From Clostridium aciditolerans (GTDB lineage: Bacteria; Bacillota; Clostridia; Clostridiales; Clostridiaceae), in NCBI RefSeq assembly GCF_016316925.1, contig NZ_JAEEGB010000037.1, forward strand, positions 1 through 64,000: a stretch of DNA of 64,000 bases. Reading direction: 5' to 3'. A model generated the notes under the pieces. It worked only from the letters and a program-made list of their open reading frames with translations, was not told where the DNA came from and made no database searches. Positions 1 through 8,119 of this stretch are shown one piece after another (position 1 is the stretch's first letter; each line of letters begins with the position of its first letter). Position numbers and translations under genes: made by a program.

Positions 1-266
1 CCGTTGAATTGTACTCTGAATCCACGGTTAACTTGTACGTTTCCGTTGTCGTCTGTCCATGGAACTTTAAACATGATTTGTCTTTCTGGCTCACAGAATC
101 TTTCTAAAAGGTTTTCATCGATGTACTCAGGATGCTTTTCAAGTACTGGTCCTAAAGAACCTAAAACTTCTTCAATTGTTTGTAGGAATTCTGGTTCACT
201 GCCGTTTCTTTTCTTAACGTTTTCAATAACTCCATTGATATAAGCTGTTACTCTTTCTTTTGTCAT
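1..266 (-). CDS. gdhA: NADP-type glutamate dehydrogenase, N-terminal part (cut by window edge)
   Basis: Partial gene: the first 88 codons lie here and the rest is beyond position 1. The reverse-strand reading begins MTKERVTAYINGVIENVKKR and continues through ERFCEPERQIMFKVPWTDD and VNRGFRVQFN, which matches the N-terminal region of hexameric glutamate dehydrogenases. These interconvert glutamate with 2-oxoglutarate and ammonia in the cytoplasm. The ATG at 264-266 has a GGGGAGGG-type ribosome binding site at about 272-282. A CATCAC/GTGATG inverted repeat lies upstream at 301-321. Cofactor specificity cannot be read from this fragment. Confidence 0.9.
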   Translation of the reverse strand, partial: MTKERVTAYINGVIENVKKRNGSEPEFLQTIEEVLGSLGPVLEKHPEYIDENLLERFCEPERQIMFKVPWTDDNGNVQVNRGFRVQFN

Positions 267-300
267 TATAAAAACCCTCCCCATGATTATGTATGTTATT

Positions 301-321
301 CATCACTTTTATTATGTGATG
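301..321. promoter_or_regulatory. Small inverted repeat upstream of gdhA
   Basis: CATCAC (301-306) and GTGATG (316-321) form a perfect 6-bp dyad with a 9-nt AT spacer, about 35 bp upstream of the gdhA start codon. It could be an operator for gdhA or a small 5' UTR hairpin. No regulator can be assigned. Confidence 0.3.
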
Positions 322-416
322 TATTTTACAATATATATATTCTCCAATATTTCATTTTTTCCTTCTTTCTTTTTAAAAAAATTTGATTATTTAAAAAATT
401 TTTTAAATAGAAAATG

Positions 417-442
417 AAGGAGAAGTTGTAAAACTTCTCCTT
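417..442 (-). terminator. Terminator of the RpiR-family gene
   Basis: AAGGAGAAGTT (417-427) pairs perfectly with AACTTCTCCTT (432-442) around a 4-nt loop, just past the stop codon of the upstream minus-strand regulator gene. The T-rich tail is weak on the minus side, so some readthrough toward gdhA is possible. Confidence 0.7.
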
Positions 443-449
443 TTAAAAT

Positions 450-1325
450 TTAGTCACTTTCTTTAAATGAATACACCTGATATTCTTCCCAAATGTTCTC
501 TAAATCCGTAAATGTAGAGGATATCTTTTCTTTTTCCCTTAAACCAACAGCTATTATTAATGCATTTATTACACTTAAAGGTGCAACTAGTGAATCAACA
601 AATGAAGCCATATTGCTTTGTGCTATTAATGTATAATCTGCTCTAGCTGCTAATGGTGATAGTAAACTGTCAGTAATAGCAACAACTTTTGCACCTCTAC
701 TTTGAGCAAAAGCTAATGATTCAATTGTTCTTGCAGCATAACGTGGAAAACCTATGCCGATAACCAAGTCATCTTCAGTTACATTAATCATCTGTTCAAA
801 TATATCACTTATTCCATATCCAACTACCTTAACGTTGTCCGAAATTAATCCTAAATAAAAACCTAAAAATTCAGCAAGTGCAGTCGAACTTCTAAGTCCA
901 ATAATATATATCTTTTTGGCAGTAAATATACTATTTACAACGTCCTCAAAAGTTTTATGATTTATCTTTTCAAGAGTTGCTCTTATATTTTCCATATCCG
1001 ATTTAAGCACACCTTTTAATGCACTTTCTTCACTAACAAAGTCATTAGATAGCTCAATTCTCTGAACAGTGGTAAGTTTGTTTTTTATTAACTCTTGTAG
1101 AGCCTTCTGCAATTTAGGATATCCTGTAAATCCTAGTTCATTTGCAAATCTAACTACAGTAGATTCACTTACACCAACACTTACCCCAAGTTTCGCTGCT
1201 GTCATAAAAGCTGCTTTATCATAATGCTTTAAAATGTATTCAGCAATTAGCTTTTGTCCCTTACTAAGCCTAGGAAATTTAATTTGTATTGTTCTCATTA
1301 GATCCTGTTTATTTCCATCTTCCAT
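450..1325 (-). CDS. RpiR/MurR-family transcriptional regulator (HTH + SIS)
   Basis: A 291-residue regulator with an N-terminal RpiR helix-turn-helix (motif VGVSESTVVRFANELGF, about residues 40-60) and a C-terminal SIS sugar-phosphate-binding domain (about 110-250, including GLRSSTALAEFLG and GIGFPRYAART). Members usually sense phosphosugars and control amino-sugar, sialic acid or central carbon genes. I chose the ATG at 1323-1325, preceded by AAAGGAC, over a TTG 13 codons upstream that lacks a ribosome binding site. No sugar catabolic gene lies next to it, so its regulon is unknown. Confidence 0.85.
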   Translation of the reverse strand: MEDGNKQDLMRTIQIKFPRLSKGQKLIAEYILKHYDKAAFMTAAKLGVSVGVSESTVVRFANELGFTGYPKLQKALQELIKNKLTTVQRIELSNDFVSEESALKGVLKSDMENIRATLEKINHKTFEDVVNSIFTAKKIYIIGLRSSTALAEFLGFYLGLISDNVKVVGYGISDIFEQMINVTEDDLVIGIGFPRYAARTIESLAFAQSRGAKVVAITDSLLSPLAARADYTLIAQSNMASFVDSLVAPLSVINALIIAVGLREKEKISSTFTDLENIWEEYQVYSFKESD

Positions 1326-1433
1326 GTCTTTCAGTCCTTTCTTTCTAATCCCCTTTTTTTGCAATAATTATGAAATATTTATTTCATTTTAACATCTATT
1401 GAACCATTTTTCAATATTTCTTTCAATTGTTAA

Positions 1434-1598
1434 TCACTTTTCTTTGTAAATATTTATTATATGCTTATCATCTCTTTCGGTTATCCCAAATACAAGGTCA
1501 TGTTCACTAAGATTTTTATTTAAAAAATCAACCACTTTATACATTTCATCATAGTATGTGAATTCTTTTGCTGCTATTAATTCTAATTTATCTTTCAT
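1434..1598 (-). CDS. DUF4264 (YpmA-like) small protein
   Basis: A 54-residue protein missing from simple ORF lists because of its length. It begins MKDKLELIAAKEF and contains YKVVDFLNKNLSEHDLVFGI, the hallmark of the DUF4264/YpmA family, whose function is unknown. The reading frame has a stop (TAA, 1602-1604) directly upstream, so the ATG at 1596-1598 must be the start. The only good ribosome binding site, GGAGGTG at about 1639-1645, is more than 35 nt upstream and separated from the ATG by a perfect 13-bp hairpin (separate entry). The gene follows mnmM closely and is probably cotranscribed with it. Confidence 0.75.
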   Translation of the reverse strand: MKDKLELIAAKEFTYYDEMYKVVDFLNKNLSEHDLVFGITERDDKHIINIYKEK

Positions 1599-1604
1599 AA
1601 TTTA

Positions 1605-1634
1605 TTTTTATCAAATTTATTAATTTGATAAAAA
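1605..1634 (-). promoter_or_regulatory. Hairpin between Shine-Dalgarno and start codon of the DUF4264 gene
   Basis: TTTTTATCAAATT (1605-1617) and AATTTGATAAAAA (1622-1634) form a perfect 13-bp stem with a 4-nt loop. On the minus-strand transcript it lies exactly between the GGAGGTG ribosome binding site and the ATG of the DUF4264 gene. If folded, it loops out about 30 nt and leaves a normal spacing of roughly 10 nt. An alternative reading is a weak terminator after mnmM, but there is no clean U-tract. Confidence 0.6.
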
Positions 1635-1647
1635 TTTTCACCTCCAG

Positions 1648-2190
1648 TTACTTTTTTTCTATTATTATTAAAATTGGGGGATTATTGTCTCTGTTTGCAA
1701 AGGAATGAATCATAACTCCATATTTATTTTTCGGAAGCTTTTCAACATAGTTTATAACTATTTCTTCCTCTTTTTTTCCTTCCTCATGTCCTCTATAAAG
1801 AGCTATGCTTACAATCGCTCCTTCATCTATTATATTTAAAGCATCCTCTAGACTTTTTAATGTGGATTCCCATCTGGTTGTTACCTTCTTATCACCTCCA
1901 GGTAAAAAGCCCAAATTATACATTATACAATCAACTTTTTCATTTATATATTTAGAAAAATACTCGTGCGAATCATTAATTAGATAAACATTATCTATGT
2001 TTTTTTCTGTATATTTATCAACTGCACATTTCTGTATATCAAAAGCATAAACTTTTGCAAAATTTTTACTTAAAAAATCACTGTCATATCCATTACCTAG
2101 TGTAGCATCTACCGCAACGTTAAAATTAATACAAAAGTTCTTTACTATATAATGAGATAGCTTACTTACGTCTGTAACGTATCTGTACAT
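1648..2190 (-). CDS. mnmM: tRNA methyltransferase MnmM (YtqB family)
   Basis: A 180-residue class I SAM-dependent methyltransferase of the 'rRNA_methylase' (PF06962) family. SAM motif I is AVDATLGNGYDSDFL (about 25-40), and the family signature NLGFLPGGDKKVTT is near 92-105. The B. subtilis member YtqB has been reported as MnmM, which methylates 5-aminomethyl-2-thiouridine at the tRNA wobble position. The ATG is preceded by GGAGCG at normal spacing. It is followed 50 nt later by the DUF4264 gene. Assignment to the family is firm; the precise substrate in this organism is inferred. Confidence 0.8.
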   Translation of the reverse strand: MYRYVTDVSKLSHYIVKNFCINFNVAVDATLGNGYDSDFLSKNFAKVYAFDIQKCAVDKYTEKNIDNVYLINDSHEYFSKYINEKVDCIMYNLGFLPGGDKKVTTRWESTLKSLEDALNIIDEGAIVSIALYRGHEEGKKEEEIVINYVEKLPKNKYGVMIHSFANRDNNPPILIIIEKK

Positions 2191-2310
2191 AAATTACGCT
2201 CCTTATGGGTATTTCTATATTATTTTATTATGTTATAATTGTTAAATCAATAACTTTCTTTTCATTGTTTACATATTATTACTTATGTAAATTATTTCCA
2301 TAAATTCCCT

Positions 2311-3021
2311 TTATAGATTCCTTAAATAGTTTAATTCATTATCATTAAGGAATCTCCATTCACCTTTAGGCAAATCCCCTAGCTTAATATCTCCTATCTG
2401 TACTCTCTTTAGTTTTAATACAGGATGTTTTATTGCTTCACACATCTTTCTAATTTGTCTATTTTTACCTTCATGTATCATTATTTTTACTTCCGAGCAG
2501 TCACTGTTACTTTTTAGAACTTTAAATGAAGCTTTTGCTGTAATGTATCCGTCTATATTTATTCCATTTTCGAATCTTTCTATCTCTTCTTTTGATGGTA
2601 TCCCCTTAATAATTGCTATATAAATCTTATTTTTTTCCTCTCTCGGATGTATTATTTTATTATAAATATCTCCATCATTTGTTAAAAGTATTAACCCAGA
2701 TGTATCATAATCTAATCTTCCTATAGGGTACACTCTTTCTTCAATTTTTATTAAATCAATTATAGTCTTTCTTCCTTTTTCATCCTTAACTGTAGAAACA
2801 TACCCTTCAGGCTTGTTTAATGCTATATAAACCTTTTTTTCTTCAGGCTTTATTAATTTATTATCAACAGTAACCTTGTCATTATCTGCATCAATTTTAT
2901 ATCCTAATTCGTTAACAACCTTGTTATTTACCTTAACTTTTCCCAATAAAATAATTTCTTCACATTTTCTTCTCGATGCTACTCCGCATCTAGCCATATA
3001 TTTCTGCAATCTTTCTTCCAT
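2311..3021 (-). CDS. rluB: Pseudouridine synthase, RluB/RsuA family
   Basis: A 236-residue enzyme with an N-terminal S4 RNA-binding domain (about 1-55) and an RsuA/RluB/E/F pseudouridine synthase domain. The catalytic aspartate is in GRLDYDTSGL (about residue 104), and the conserved GKNRQIRKM motif is near the C-terminus. It isomerises a specific uridine in rRNA, most likely 23S rRNA if the RluB assignment holds. I set the start at the ATG at 3019-3021 behind AAAGGTGAT, rather than an ATG 8 codons upstream, because the family begins with MEERLQKYMA. It is flanked by independent minus-strand genes. Confidence 0.88.
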   Translation of the reverse strand: MEERLQKYMARCGVASRRKCEEIILLGKVKVNNKVVNELGYKIDADNDKVTVDNKLIKPEEKKVYIALNKPEGYVSTVKDEKGRKTIIDLIKIEERVYPIGRLDYDTSGLILLTNDGDIYNKIIHPREEKNKIYIAIIKGIPSKEEIERFENGINIDGYITAKASFKVLKSNSDCSEVKIMIHEGKNRQIRKMCEAIKHPVLKLKRVQIGDIKLGDLPKGEWRFLNDNELNYLRNL

Positions 3022-3127
3022 GGTTATCACCTTTCCTAGTTGCATGTATAATTTTACTACTATATTAATTTATAATTAAATTAATATACATGCAAGTAAA
3101 AATTTTACAATTTATTCAATCTAAAAC

Positions 3128-3178
3128 TAAGAAAGCATAAGCTGACTTATATATCATCAAGTTGCCTATGCTTTCTTA
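3128..3178 (-). terminator. Terminator of ykuS
   Basis: TAAGAAAGCATA (3128-3139) pairs with TATGCTTTCTTA (3167-3178); the loop itself can pair ACTT with AAGT. It lies 15 bp past the ykuS stop codon, and the minus-strand product ends in a T-rich stretch. Confidence 0.75.
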
Positions 3179-3192
3179 CTATAAATATCTTG

Positions 3193-3453
3193 TTATTTTA
3201 CAGCTTTACTATCAATTTGACTTTTAATTTCTTCTGCTGTTAAGCCATCTGCTATTATTTGAGGGGTTTTAGTCATAGTGTCTTCATATCCCATAACATT
3301 TACACTTCCACCAGTTATAACAACTGCATCAAATTGATCATAAAAACTTGAGTTTTCTGTACTGTTCATCTCAAATTCCTTTACACTATATCCTTCCTTT
3401 GATAAGTATTGTTCAAGGTCCTTTAATCCTTTTTCAACTGCAACTTTTTTCAC
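3193..3453 (-). CDS. UPF0180 protein (YkuS family)
   Basis: An 86-residue protein matching the UPF0180/YkuS family: VKKVAVEKGLKDL at the start, DAVVITGGSVNVMGYEDT (about 47-64) in the middle and DGLTAEEIKSQI at the end. The function of the family is unknown. I chose the GTG at 3451-3453, placed 6 nt after GGAGGTG, because the longer in-frame start would put the ribosome binding site inside the coding region. It is a monocistronic unit with its own terminator. Confidence 0.8.
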   Translation of the reverse strand: MKKVAVEKGLKDLEQYLSKEGYSVKEFEMNSTENSSFYDQFDAVVITGGSVNVMGYEDTMTKTPQIIADGLTAEEIKSQIDSKAVK

Positions 3454-3534
3454 ATTCAACACCTCCAACATTATTTTTCACAAAAATAATAAAACTAATT
3501 CATTATTTTCATTAAAAGATTTTGATGAAGTCTG

Positions 3535-4374
3535 CTATAGAGTTCTATTAATTTCGCTAAAACCGTTGCTAAACCAATGTTGAATGGATTTATAAATTGA
3601 TTTATACTCTGATTCATCTTTAGAATAGATTTTCAATTTTCTATATCTAGTTATGTTCATTGAAAGATGATTAATAGAATAGGCGACAATATTATTTATA
3701 GATATATTAGGCCTAACTATGCTCTCACTCTCCATACAATCAGTATTCTTTGAAAAGCTTATTAGCTTTCTGCAATTAAAAGGTCTTACTTCATATATTA
3801 AACAACTGTTATCTTCTGATAAAAAAATGCATGGTAAATGTTTAGCACCATATTTATTAATTAAATCATTTTTATTACTAGCCTTAAGTATATCCTCATG
3901 CTCTGGTACTTGATCTATAGTTTCTTTTATTTTACTATTTAAACACATAATTTGCTTTTCATTAAAGTTTTCTAATATATACTCTCTTATCAATTCTGCT
4001 TCAATAGCGGTGCAGTCCATGTATATATGACAGCAGCCACTGCACCCTTTTTTACAAGTCACATATTTAGCAAAGTGACTTGTACCATTTTGAGCATTCT
4101 TATACAAGTGTTTCAAATATTCTTTTCCCTTACTAACACTTAATTCTTTATCTAAAATATCTTTTAATAGAAAATTAGAAATATATTCATAAAGCTTATT
4201 GATTTCGGTGGAATTAAAAACTATATCCCTACCTTCATAATTTCTGCCTAAAGTTTTATAATCAAATTTTTTATCTAAACAGCATTCTTTATATTTTAAG
4301 CCACTGCCACAAATACATTGGTCATTAGGTTGAATCTTTATTTTTTTCTCTATACTATATAATTTTTCTTTCAT
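3535..4374 (-). CDS. SEC-C motif and YkgJ-type cysteine-cluster protein
   Basis: A 279-residue protein with two metal-binding regions. An N-terminal SEC-C motif (CICGSGLKYKECC, residues 20-32) is the zinc finger found at the SecA C-terminus. A YkgJ-family cluster follows: CKKGCSGCC (107-115) and later PCIFLSEDNSC and RPFNCRKL (about 180-205). YkgJ proteins are thought to bind zinc or an Fe-S cluster; the biochemical role is unknown. The ATG follows GAGGTGACAT. The combination of both motifs suggests a metal-dependent chaperone-like or redox function, which is inference. Confidence 0.75.
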   Translation of the reverse strand: MKEKLYSIEKKIKIQPNDQCICGSGLKYKECCLDKKFDYKTLGRNYEGRDIVFNSTEINKLYEYISNFLLKDILDKELSVSKGKEYLKHLYKNAQNGTSHFAKYVTCKKGCSGCCHIYMDCTAIEAELIREYILENFNEKQIMCLNSKIKETIDQVPEHEDILKASNKNDLINKYGAKHLPCIFLSEDNSCLIYEVRPFNCRKLISFSKNTDCMESESIVRPNISINNIVAYSINHLSMNITRYRKLKIYSKDESEYKSIYKSIQHWFSNGFSEINRTL

Positions 4375-4499
4375 ATGTCACCTCATCTGTCAAATACTTT
4401 TATGAAACAGTATTAACATTTTTAAATTTTCATTATATATTATATCAATCATATTAAACAATTTAAACGAATAATTTACTCATAAAATTAATAAAAAAT

Positions 4500-4541
4500 A
4501 ATAGACAAATCTTCACCTTTATGCATGAAAATTTATCTATT
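4500..4541 (-). terminator. Terminator after the 52-codon ORF
   Basis: On the minus strand AATAGATAAAT pairs with ATTTGTCTATT (11 bp with one wobble) and is followed by a T-rich run. It directly follows the stop codon of the small gene at 4549-4707, which supports that gene as a real transcription unit. Confidence 0.65.
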
Positions 4542-4548
4542 ATATAAT

Positions 4549-4707
4549 TTATTCTTCTCCATCTAGCTCTTTTCTCGTTTCAGCAATTTTCTCCTCTGTT
4601 AAATTGGTCTTTTTCATTACTTCTCCCATACACATACCTTTTGCAAAAAGTTCTTCAGCATATTCTTTGGTATGTTCATATTTATGTTTTTTATCAATAC
4701 TATTCAT
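4549..4707 (-). CDS. Small charged protein of unknown function
   Basis: A 52-residue ORF starting MNSIDKKHKYEHTKEYAEEL and ending RKELDGEE. The segment AKGMCMGEVMKKTNLTEEKI resembles a helix-turn-helix as seen in small regulators or resolvase-type domains, but this is only a visual impression. AGGAG lies about 12 nt upstream of the ATG, and a terminator follows. It is divergent from fetAB, whose promoter region it adjoins. I do not recognise the family. Confidence 0.55.
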   Translation of the reverse strand: MNSIDKKHKYEHTKEYAEELFAKGMCMGEVMKKTNLTEEKIAETRKELDGEE

Positions 4708-4818
4708 ACCATATACACTCCTCTCAAATATATTTTTCCAAATATAAAACTCAATATTCTTTTTTCTAAAATATATATAATAAATTTTAACTCTAATACA
4801 GATTTTACTTTATATCTC

Positions 4819-4847
4819 TTTAAATTTTTATTATTCAAGTGTATAAT
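4819..4847 (+). promoter_or_regulatory. Candidate sigma-A promoter of fetAB
   Basis: TATAAT at 4842-4847 with TTTAAA at 4819-4824, separated by 17 bp. The expected transcript start is near 4854, about 33 nt before the fetA TTG start codon. The -35 match is weak. Confidence 0.45.
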
Positions 4848-4886
4848 TACAGATTGTGTAATCATATAAAATGCGAGGTGATAAAT

Positions 4887-5543
4887 TTGTCCTTATTAGA
4901 ATTTATTAATGTTTATTTTTCAAATGATGATAGCTCCATTATAAAAAATTTATCTTTTAAGATTGAAGCTGGAGATTTTATCTCTATAGTTGGTCCCTCT
5001 GGAAGTGGAAAGAGCTCACTTTTAAAGTTGTGCAGCCATTTACATAAACCAAGCAGCGGTAAAATACTTTATAAAAGTATAGACATGCTAGACTATGATC
5101 CAATTGAAATTAGGAAAAATATATGCTATTGTTTTCAAACTCCACATCTATTTGGAAATACTGTATTAGAAAATTTGACTTTTCCTTATAAAATTAGAAA
5201 TAAACCAGCAAATATGGATAGAGTAAAGTACCTTTTAAATCTTTTCAACATGTCTACAGACTATTTAGAAAAAGACACAACAAACTTATCTGGCGGTGAA
5301 AAGCAAAGGATATCTTTAATAAGATCTTTGATAATTAAACCTGAAGTTTTACTTTTAGACGAGGTAACTTCTGCTCTGGATGTAGATAATACAAAAATAG
5401 TAGAAAATATTATAAATATTTTAAATGAGGAGGGGGTAACTATTCTATGGATTACTCACAATCCTGAACAAAGCAGAAAGTATGCAAATAAGATTTTAAC
5501 AATAGAAAATGGCTCTCTGAAGTCCCTGGAGGTGCTGAGATAA
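4887..5543 (+). CDS. fetA: ABC transporter ATPase, FetA (YbbL) family
   Basis: A 218-residue ABC ATPase with Walker A GPSGSGKS (36-43), signature LSGGEKQR (134-141), Walker B VLLLDEV and the D-loop SALD. It is paired with a UPF0014/FetB membrane protein gene 2 nt downstream, the arrangement of the E. coli iron exporter FetAB. The likely role is energising export of a metal, probably iron. I place the start at a TTG (4887) behind GAGGTGAT. An in-frame ATG at 4839 would overlap the promoter and has no ribosome binding site. Confidence 0.8.
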   Translation: MSLLEFINVYFSNDDSSIIKNLSFKIEAGDFISIVGPSGSGKSSLLKLCSHLHKPSSGKILYKSIDMLDYDPIEIRKNICYCFQTPHLFGNTVLENLTFPYKIRNKPANMDRVKYLLNLFNMSTDYLEKDTTNLSGGEKQRISLIRSLIIKPEVLLLDEVTSALDVDNTKIVENIINILNEEGVTILWITHNPEQSRKYANKILTIENGSLKSLEVLR

Positions 5544-5545
5544 TT

Positions 5546-6301
5546 ATGAGTAACACAATGAATATATCCTCTCTCCTTGTATCATCATCCTTAATTATTA
5601 TATCACTTGTTTTTTCAAGATATCAAAAACTAAATCTAGAGAAAGAAACTATTATAGGTGTGGTTAGAGCTATAGTTCAGCTCTCTATTATAGGTTACAT
5701 TCTAAACTTCATTTTTGGGCTTAAAAACCCCATATTTACAAGCTTATTGCTGCTATTTATGATACTAAGCGCATCACATAATGCATCCAATCGAGCCAAA
5801 GGAATAAAGCATGTAATTCTAGTATCCTTTTGTGCAATATCCAGCGGTACCATAACTACCATGCTGGTTCTAATAGCATCTAAAGCAATCAAATATGAGC
5901 CTTATGAAATAATCCCCGTTGGTGGAATGATTATTAGCAATGCAATGGTAGCTATTGGCCTCTGTTACAGACAGTTAACTTCAAATTTCAAAAATAGAAG
6001 AGCTGAAATTGAGACAAAGCTAGCTTTGGGGGCAGATATATTACCTTCTTCTATTGATATAATACGGGATTCTATAAAAACAGGAATGCTTCCTACTATC
6101 GATTCAATGAAAACTTTAGGAATTGTTTCTTTACCTGGAACAATGACAGGTTTAATTTTAGCTGGTACCTCCCCACTACAGGCTATAAGATTTCAGATAA
6201 TGGTTACCTTTATGCTGTTGTCAACTACCTCAATAGCAGCCTTTGTAGCCTGTTATTTGTCTTATAGATGCTTTTTTAATGAAAGAAAACAATTAATATA
6301 A
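5546..6301 (+). CDS. fetB: UPF0014 membrane protein, FetB (YbbM) family
   Basis: A 251-residue polytopic membrane protein with about seven hydrophobic segments. The cytoplasmic stretch RRAEIETKLALGADILPSS (about 152-170) and the following IRDSIKTGMLPTIDSMKTLG are diagnostic of the UPF0014/FetB family. With the adjacent FetA it should form an ABC-type exporter in the cytoplasmic membrane. The E. coli homologue contributes to iron export under oxidative stress; the substrate here is not proven. Its ATG lies 2 nt after the fetA stop, and a ribosome binding site is embedded in the end of fetA. Confidence 0.82.
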   Translation: MSNTMNISSLLVSSSLIIISLVFSRYQKLNLEKETIIGVVRAIVQLSIIGYILNFIFGLKNPIFTSLLLLFMILSASHNASNRAKGIKHVILVSFCAISSGTITTMLVLIASKAIKYEPYEIIPVGGMIISNAMVAIGLCYRQLTSNFKNRRAEIETKLALGADILPSSIDIIRDSIKTGMLPTIDSMKTLGIVSLPGTMTGLILAGTSPLQAIRFQIMVTFMLLSTTSIAAFVACYLSYRCFFNERKQLI

Positions 6302-6306
6302 AATAT

Positions 6307-6341
6307 AAGCCTGAACTAACTTAATTTGTTATTTCAGGCTT
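6307..6341. terminator. Bidirectional terminator between fetB and the GT2 gene
   Basis: AAGCCTGAA (6307-6315) pairs perfectly with TTCAGGCTT (6333-6341). It lies between two convergent genes and can serve both. Confidence 0.75.
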
Positions 6342-6367
6342 GTATATATGTTAAACGGTTATTTTTA

Positions 6368-7786
6368 TTATTCAACTTCTTGGATACCTATCTGTCTAAC
6401 ATGCTTTGTATGACTCCATTCTTTATTGTCTTTATCCATTATTCCCTGTATTGTTATTGGAATCCATGTTAATGTGTATATACCATATAAAAGATATCTG
6501 AAGAACATTAAGAAATTATGTTTTCCCAGAATCATGTAAGTAATCAACAAAAATATTACAGTATATGCTATATGCACAAATAATATAATTATAAAATCTT
6601 GAGTATCTAAAAACTTTATTAAATGAGTATATACAAAAACATTTAATGAGTATACTGATAATATGGCAAACAATGATTTTGATAGTTTTTTATCTTTCAT
6701 CATTATAAATGGAGTAAGTAGAAATTGAAATATACAAAATGCTTTCCAAACATTGTCTAGTCCAAGATCATGCATCTTTTGATTTATAGCAAATATATTT
6801 AATCCTCCAGCTGTACTATTTTGTGCAAAAGTTAATATTGTAGCTACAGCTAATAATAATACTACAAATGGTTGAACAACATATAGAGCACAGTCAAAAG
6901 CTACAAAATCCTTTTCTTTTACAGCCTTTTTCATTAATTTAAAGAAAAATCTTGATGCAACATCAGCAAATCCCTGCATCCATCTTTTTCTTTGATTCCA
7001 CGATTGTTTTAGCGTAAGTGGTTTCTCGTCGTATATTATGGCATCGTGTGCCCAACCAACCTTATGTCCATTCAAAATTAGCTTACAGCTAAACTCTAAA
7101 TCCTCTGTAAGGCAAGTAGCTCCCCATCCTAATTCCTTTAGAGTTGCTGCGTCCATACAAAATCCTGTTCCACCTATTTGATTTGATAATCCAACATTAG
7201 CTCTAGCTAATTGGAATAATCTATTAGCACTCCAAAATGCTATAGAATATGATTCAGTAATCCAAGAATCATGTGGATTCTTACTATCTATATAGCCTTG
7301 TACAACCTTATATCCTTGAAGCAGCTTATAATTCATTTCTTTTAAAAAGTTTTTTGAAACAAGATTATCCGCATCAAAAATAGCTATAGCATCATATTTT
7401 TTATCCATTTTAAATATTTTATCAAACATCCACTCTAAAGCATATCCTTTACCTCTTTTATCAGTAACATTTCTTTCACAAACATTAACATTATGTTCTC
7501 TAGCTATGCTAGCAGTATTATCATTACAGTTATCTGCTATAACAAAAATATCGTACATTTCCTTAGGGTAATCAATCTCCAACAAGCTCTCTACAATCTT
7601 ACCAATAACCATTTCTTCATTATGAGCTGCTACTAATAACGCGAATCTTTTTTGTGGTTCGCAACTTTCTGCACCTTTATCTTCTTTTTTATAGAGCCCA
7701 AATAATGAAAGCATCAAATAATACATTGTAATTACAAAAGTAGATATCTGAAAAATAGCTGTCGAATTAGCAATAAAATCCTTCAT
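6368..7786 (-). CDS. Membrane glycosyltransferase, GT2 family
   Basis: A 472-residue processive-type GT2 enzyme. An N-terminal membrane segment (about 10-32) is followed by the catalytic domain: AAHNEE (about 53-58), the DAD nucleotide-sugar/metal motif in IFDADN (about 137), TEDLEF and the QxxRW-like QRKRW (about 263). The C-terminal third has several transmembrane helices. This architecture is shared by cellulose, hyaluronan and poly-N-acetylglucosamine synthases. It probably makes or extrudes an extracellular polysaccharide; the sugar is unknown. No PilZ domain or partner genes adjoin it, so it may act alone. Confidence 0.8.
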   Translation of the reverse strand: MKDFIANSTAIFQISTFVITMYYLMLSLFGLYKKEDKGAESCEPQKRFALLVAAHNEEMVIGKIVESLLEIDYPKEMYDIFVIADNCNDNTASIAREHNVNVCERNVTDKRGKGYALEWMFDKIFKMDKKYDAIAIFDADNLVSKNFLKEMNYKLLQGYKVVQGYIDSKNPHDSWITESYSIAFWSANRLFQLARANVGLSNQIGGTGFCMDAATLKELGWGATCLTEDLEFSCKLILNGHKVGWAHDAIIYDEKPLTLKQSWNQRKRWMQGFADVASRFFFKLMKKAVKEKDFVAFDCALYVVQPFVVLLLAVATILTFAQNSTAGGLNIFAINQKMHDLGLDNVWKAFCIFQFLLTPFIMMKDKKLSKSLFAILSVYSLNVFVYTHLIKFLDTQDFIIILFVHIAYTVIFLLITYMILGKHNFLMFFRYLLYGIYTLTWIPITIQGIMDKDNKEWSHTKHVRQIGIQEVE

Positions 7787-8119
7787 TACAAAAATCCTTT
7801 CTATATTTATTGTGACACTTCATCAAGTCTTAAACATAAAATACCGTATACCATAATACCACAAATTTCACCTACAAACTTATATGTTTGAATCTTCTGA
7901 TTATTAATTTTTACTTAATTTATTTTAAAGTATATAATATTTCATTATAGTTAGCCTTATTACTATTATTAAAAACTATAGTTGTAAATATACCATTATG
8001 ATATAATTTATCTAAGAATTATACAATTGTTTTTAATTGATTTCTTATATATTAATTTAACCAAATATTCATAATATATAATTATGTTGTTATTTTTATT
8101 TCAGGAGGATGATGACAAG
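7787..8119. other. Intergenic region between divergent GT2 and yedF genes
   Basis: About 330 bp of AT-rich DNA holding the divergent promoters. I see several TATAAT-like stretches but no -35/-10 pair that stands out, no riboswitch-like structure and no additional small gene. Confidence 0.5.
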
